Part shown: positions 60,717-64,000 of the stretch, in pieces
How positions within the stretch are numbered: position 1 is the stretch's first letter
Layout of the letters: each line of letters begins with the position of its first letter
NCBI RefSeq assembly: GCF_014636315.1
Contig: NZ_BMED01000001.1
Span: 1,245,941-1,309,940 of the forward strand
Origin: Parundibacterium terreum
GTDB taxonomy: Bacteria > Pseudomonadota > Gammaproteobacteria > Burkholderiales > Burkholderiaceae_D
Direction of reading: 5' to 3'
Length of the DNA stretch: 64,000 nucleotides
Made by a program: the position numbers and the translations under genes
The notes under the pieces: generated by a model
Seen by the model: only the letters and a program-made list of their open reading frames with translations
What the model was told of the DNA's origin: nothing
The model's database searches: none

Positions 60717-63700
60717 ATGAACCAGTTTTGGATGAGCGCTTTCAGCCTGCGGCTGATGCCCGGCTGCCTGCTTTCCGGATTGCTGTTTTTCGGCTTACCA
60801 GTACACGCCGCCGAGCCTGAACCCCTGCCTATAGACCTGCATCACACCGCATGGACCGCCAAGGACGGCGCGCCGTATTTTTCAGACCGGATGGCACAGA
60901 CTAAGGATGGCTGGCTGTGGCTGGGAGCTCCCGCCGGTCTGTACCGTTTTGACGGCATCCGCTTTGAAAAATTCATACCCCCCAATGGCGATCTGCACGA
61001 ACAGGAAATCTTTACCCTGAAAGGCGGCGCGCTAGGCAGCCTGCTCATTGGCTACGTTTATGGCCGTGTAGGTATAGTGAAGGATGGCAAATACTCCAGC
61101 TTTGACGAAAAAGATGGCCTGCCCGTTTCCAGAGTGACCTCAGTGGAACAGGGTCTGGATGGCCGTCTGTGGGCCAGTACGCAGAAAGGCCTGTTTTACT
61201 ATGAAGGCAAGCGCTGGCAGCAAGTTGACACCAGCATGAAAATCCCTACCGTAACTCTGGGCCAGACGCTGATGGACAGCAAAGGAACATTGTGGATTTA
61301 TGGCCCTCACAATGTGGTCTACTATCTTCCCGATAAAGAACGGGTCTTTCATCAGACAGAGATAAAAGCATGGGATTTTAGCGAAGGAAAAAACGGCACT
61401 ATCTGGGGGCTCACTACAAAAGACAAGCATCTGATCCTGATCTCAGGTTCAGTGGATAAGGAAGAGCTGGCGCTGTGGGAAAACTATCCGCTAAAACAGG
61501 ATGCCCCTCAATTCGACAAGCAAGGCAATCTGTGGGAATCCAGCGCCGAAGGTATTTTTCGTACCACTTATGTCGGCAACCGGCTGGTAAGGCAGTCAAT
61601 GCAGCATAAGGAGGGATTGAGCGGCTTCAGCTCTGAACATGTGCTGTCCAATGCCTATGGCAATGTATGGGTAGCCACCGATAATGGCATAGACCGGTTT
61701 CGGCCCAAGAGATTGAACCAGATAGAGCTGAGCAGTAACTTCGTGGGCCCGGCCCGCGCCATTGCGCCAGGCGAGAATGGCCATGTTACCGTCCTCAATT
61801 TTGATATTCCCCCACCGGATGAGAACAAACTGGTCGATACCACCCAACTGCGCAATGCCACTTCGCCGCCGGTAACAGGCTCTATCCCGACTTTATACCG
61901 CGACCCGGCTGGCGTTCTATGGACTCCCCGCTTCGACAGTACCCTGCTCAAAACGGATCAGTCCGGCACGACCGTTATTGCTCTGCCCGATGAGTTCAAG
62001 AAAGTTGCAAGCGTATTTGCCATGACCTCGGATAGCGAAGGTGGCCTCTGGGTGGCTGGACAGGCGCTGGGCAACTACCGGCTGTTCGACGGCAAATTCA
62101 GCAGGATGGCAAAGTATCCCGGCATTCCCGATGAGGCCGCCCTCTGCATGCACACAGGGCCGGACGGCCGCCTGTGGTTTGGGTATCGGGATAACAAGAT
62201 AGCCTTGCTGGAGGGCACCAAGGTGCGCGCGCTCGGGCCGGAACTGGGCCTGGCGATCGGCAATGTGCTGACCATTACGGTGAAGAACAAGCATGTGTGG
62301 GCAGGCGGAGAGCATGGCCTGGCCCATTTTGACGGCCAGCGTTTTACCGCCGTCAATGGCATAGGCAACGAAAATTTCTATGGGATAACGGGGTTGATAG
62401 AAACCCACGACGGCAGCCTGTGGGTACACAGCGTCACCGGCATATCCAGGATATCAGCAGCAGAGCTGGACAAGGCTTTGAAGACATCGTCCTACAATGT
62501 GCGTTTTGAACGCTTTGACTACCAGGACGGGCTGGAAGGCGGTGCGGCTCAGAGGTTCCCCCACCCTACCGCGGTGGAAGCCAGCGACGGAAAGCTGTGG
62601 TTTTCCACTACCGTAGGCGTTTACTGGATAGACCCCTACCAGCTTCAGCATGATCCCACGCTGCCGTCCTTGCTGATACGGGGCATGCAGTCGGAGGGAA
62701 AATACTATGCCCCTACGAATAATCTGCGGCTGCCGCAAAAAACCGAAAATCTGCAGATTGACTATACCGCCCTGAGTTTTGGCGTGCCCGAACGCATACA
62801 GTTCCGTTACAGGCTGGAAGGCTATGATCGCGAATGGCAGGAGGCCGGTACCCGGCGCACCGCCTTCTATACCAATCTGGAACCCGGGGCCTATCGCTTT
62901 CGCGTTATCGCTTCCAATGGCGAGGGTATCTGGACGGAAACCGCTGCAAGCCTGGATTTTTCCATTGCGCCGACGCTGGCGCAATCAGCCTGGTTCCGCC
63001 TGTTATGTGCGCTGGCAGCTGCTTTCATCCTGTGGCTGCTGTACCAGTTGCGCTTGCGCCGCCTGGCGGACCAGATCCACGGCCGTCTGGAAGAGAGGAT
63101 GGGTGAAAGGGAACGCATAGCGCGCGAACTGCATGACACGCTGCTGCAATCGGTACAGGGGCTCATCCTGAAATTTCAGTCGGCAACCAGCCGCATCCCG
63201 GAGAATGAACCTACCCGCTGCATGATGGAAAAGAACCTGCAACTGGCGGACGAGGTGCTGGCAGAGGGCCGCGACAGGGTAAAAGGCTTGCGCGCCGCAT
63301 CCTTGCCGGAGCGGGACCTGGCAGCCGAGCTGTCAAGGATGGGAAAGATGCTGATGGAAGACAGCACAACCGAGTTTTTCATGCTGATACAGGGCAAACC
63401 GGTCAACCTTCACCCGATTGTTGCCGAGGAAGCCTTTGCCATCGCCCGTGAGGCCTTGTTCAATGCCTTTGCCCATGCCAAGGCCGGCAAGGTAGAAGTG
63501 GAGCTTGATTACAACATGCCGCATTTCAGGATGATCATCCGGGACGACGGCAGGGGCATAGACAATGACGTCATCGCCGCCGGCTCGCGACCGGACCACT
63601 GGGGTCTGGCAGGCATGCAGGAGAGGGCTAAAAAGATTAATGCCAGGCTGAAACTGTGGAGCCGGACAGGTGCCGGCACCGAATGGGAATTTGTCTTGCC

Positions 63701-63791
63701 GGCACAACTGGCCTATGCATCGGGCAAGCGCAAGGAAAAGCGGCATTGGCTGAAGCGCAGGCTGAACCTGCCGCAGCAGGAGGATATGTGA
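60717..63791 (+). CDS. Two-component regulator propeller sensor histidine kinase, copy 2
   Basis: About 1024 residues with the same plan as copy 1. The signal sequence (LMPGCLLSGLLFFGLPVHAA) precedes propeller repeats (GWLWLGAPAGLYRFDGIRF, VWVATDNGIDRFRPK), a Y_Y_Y domain (IQFRYRLEGYDREWQ, YTNLEPGAYRFRVIA), one helix, HisKA_3 (IARELHDTLLQSVQGL) and HATPase_c (NAFAHAKAG, DDGRGID). GGAG sits nine bases before ATG 60717. Gene pairs with a response regulator are usual, but none occurs before the window ends. Confidence 0.86.
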   Translation: MNQFWMSAFSLRLMPGCLLSGLLFFGLPVHAAEPEPLPIDLHHTAWTAKDGAPYFSDRMAQTKDGWLWLGAPAGLYRFDGIRFEKFIPPNGDLHEQEIFTLKGGALGSLLIGYVYGRVGIVKDGKYSSFDEKDGLPVSRVTSVEQGLDGRLWASTQKGLFYYEGKRWQQVDTSMKIPTVTLGQTLMDSKGTLWIYGPHNVVYYLPDKERVFHQTEIKAWDFSEGKNGTIWGLTTKDKHLILISGSVDKEELALWENYPLKQDAPQFDKQGNLWESSAEGIFRTTYVGNRLVRQSMQHKEGLSGFSSEHVLSNAYGNVWVATDNGIDRFRPKRLNQIELSSNFVGPARAIAPGENGHVTVLNFDIPPPDENKLVDTTQLRNATSPPVTGSIPTLYRDPAGVLWTPRFDSTLLKTDQSGTTVIALPDEFKKVASVFAMTSDSEGGLWVAGQALGNYRLFDGKFSRMAKYPGIPDEAALCMHTGPDGRLWFGYRDNKIALLEGTKVRALGPELGLAIGNVLTITVKNKHVWAGGEHGLAHFDGQRFTAVNGIGNENFYGITGLIETHDGSLWVHSVTGISRISAAELDKALKTSSYNVRFERFDYQDGLEGGAAQRFPHPTAVEASDGKLWFSTTVGVYWIDPYQLQHDPTLPSLLIRGMQSEGKYYAPTNNLRLPQKTENLQIDYTALSFGVPERIQFRYRLEGYDREWQEAGTRRTAFYTNLEPGAYRFRVIASNGEGIWTETAASLDFSIAPTLAQSAWFRLLCALAAAFILWLLYQLRLRRLADQIHGRLEERMGERERIARELHDTLLQSVQGLILKFQSATSRIPENEPTRCMMEKNLQLADEVLAEGRDRVKGLRAASLPERDLAAELSRMGKMLMEDSTTEFFMLIQGKPVNLHPIVAEEAFAIAREALFNAFAHAKAGKVEVELDYNMPHFRMIIRDDGRGIDNDVIAAGSRPDHWGLAGMQERAKKINARLKLWSRTGAGTEWEFVLPAQLAYASGKRKEKRHWLKRRLNLPQQEDM

Positions 63792-64000
63792 GGCCGCGCT
63801 GTTAACTCGCCGCCTGCCCCCACCCGAGATGGTAGCCCGTGCATTGCCCAGAATAACTGGCATCTACTCTATAGAGGTATTGACAGCATTACCCCCGCAG
63901 GACTACAACAGTGGTATTGCTTCATCTGAATTATTGCCCTGATGAAAAAAATAGGCAGCAGACCGGTTTGCGGCCCGCAATATACCTGCTGACGAACTAG
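63792..64000. other. Window end, no gene supported
   Basis: About 209 bases after the kinase. Only short, poorly supported frames occur. A response regulator gene could begin just beyond the window. Confidence 0.4.

Noticed and set aside
63829-63942. 37-codon frame near the window end
   Set aside because: No ribosome site and no recognisable features.

Overview
This window looks like accessory and stress-response chromosome from a betaproteobacterium, most likely Burkholderiales/Oxalobacteraceae. That placement is inferred from moderately GC-rich coding sequence, an orphan PEP-CTERM protein, Ohr/OhrR, propeller-type sensor kinases and many LysR/AraC/TetR-regulated small oxidoreductases. No rRNA, tRNA or CRISPR array was seen. 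No complete transposase gene was seen.

Layout. 1-6.5 kb: an HD-domain protein, a beta-carbonic-anhydrase-like protein, an MFS transporter, two paralogous cofactor-free haloperoxidase-type hydrolases (one with a Tat signal), a dienelactone hydrolase and a small membrane-anchored unknown. 6.7-16.9 kb: a large winged-helix/STAND-ATPase regulator, a TetR gene divergent from an IMPase-like/NmrA-like/cupin cluster, an AraC gene divergent from an SDR, a methyltransferase and a PHB-depolymerase-type esterase. 17-19.3 kb: an ohr - hydrolase - ohrR peroxide module, split by a 268-bp hairpin-rich MITE inserted exactly at the ohrR stop codon. 19.5-22.7 kb: a decaying array of duplicated membrane-protein cassettes interleaved with fragments of a type I secretion adaptor (HlyD C-termini) and short toxin-like N-termini. 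This is the best candidate for an undescribed system. 22.7-29.3 kb: a YceI/azoreductase/F420-type reductase operon with a divergent LysR, an SDR, and two overlapping glycoside hydrolases (GH39 and a glucoamylase/GH144-type protein). 29.6-38.6 kb: a hybrid histidine kinase, a PEP-CTERM protein, a molybdopterin-fold protein, a LysR/aldo-keto reductase/SRPBCC group and a sedolisin peptidase. 38.6-41.3 kb: a PLP dehydratase, an ornithine-cyclodeaminase-like reductase and a YheO/DauR-like regulator. 42-50.5 kb: a propeller sensor kinase and a long minus-strand run (OsmC, EthD-like, hydrolase, MBL, SnoaL-like and unknown proteins). 50.6-55.3 kb: a duplicated LysR/old-yellow-enzyme module. 55.6-63.8 kb: a Gfo/Idh/MocA oxidoreductase, membrane proteins, a catalase, a DoxX-like protein and a second propeller sensor kinase.

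Taken together, much of the window encodes defence against peroxides and electrophiles (Ohr, OsmC, catalase, azoreductase, two OYE-family alkene reductases, SDRs, AKR) and hydrolysis of small organic compounds. These are arranged as small regulator-plus-enzyme modules. Operon and function statements are inferences from spacing, strand and family knowledge. No homology search was possible.
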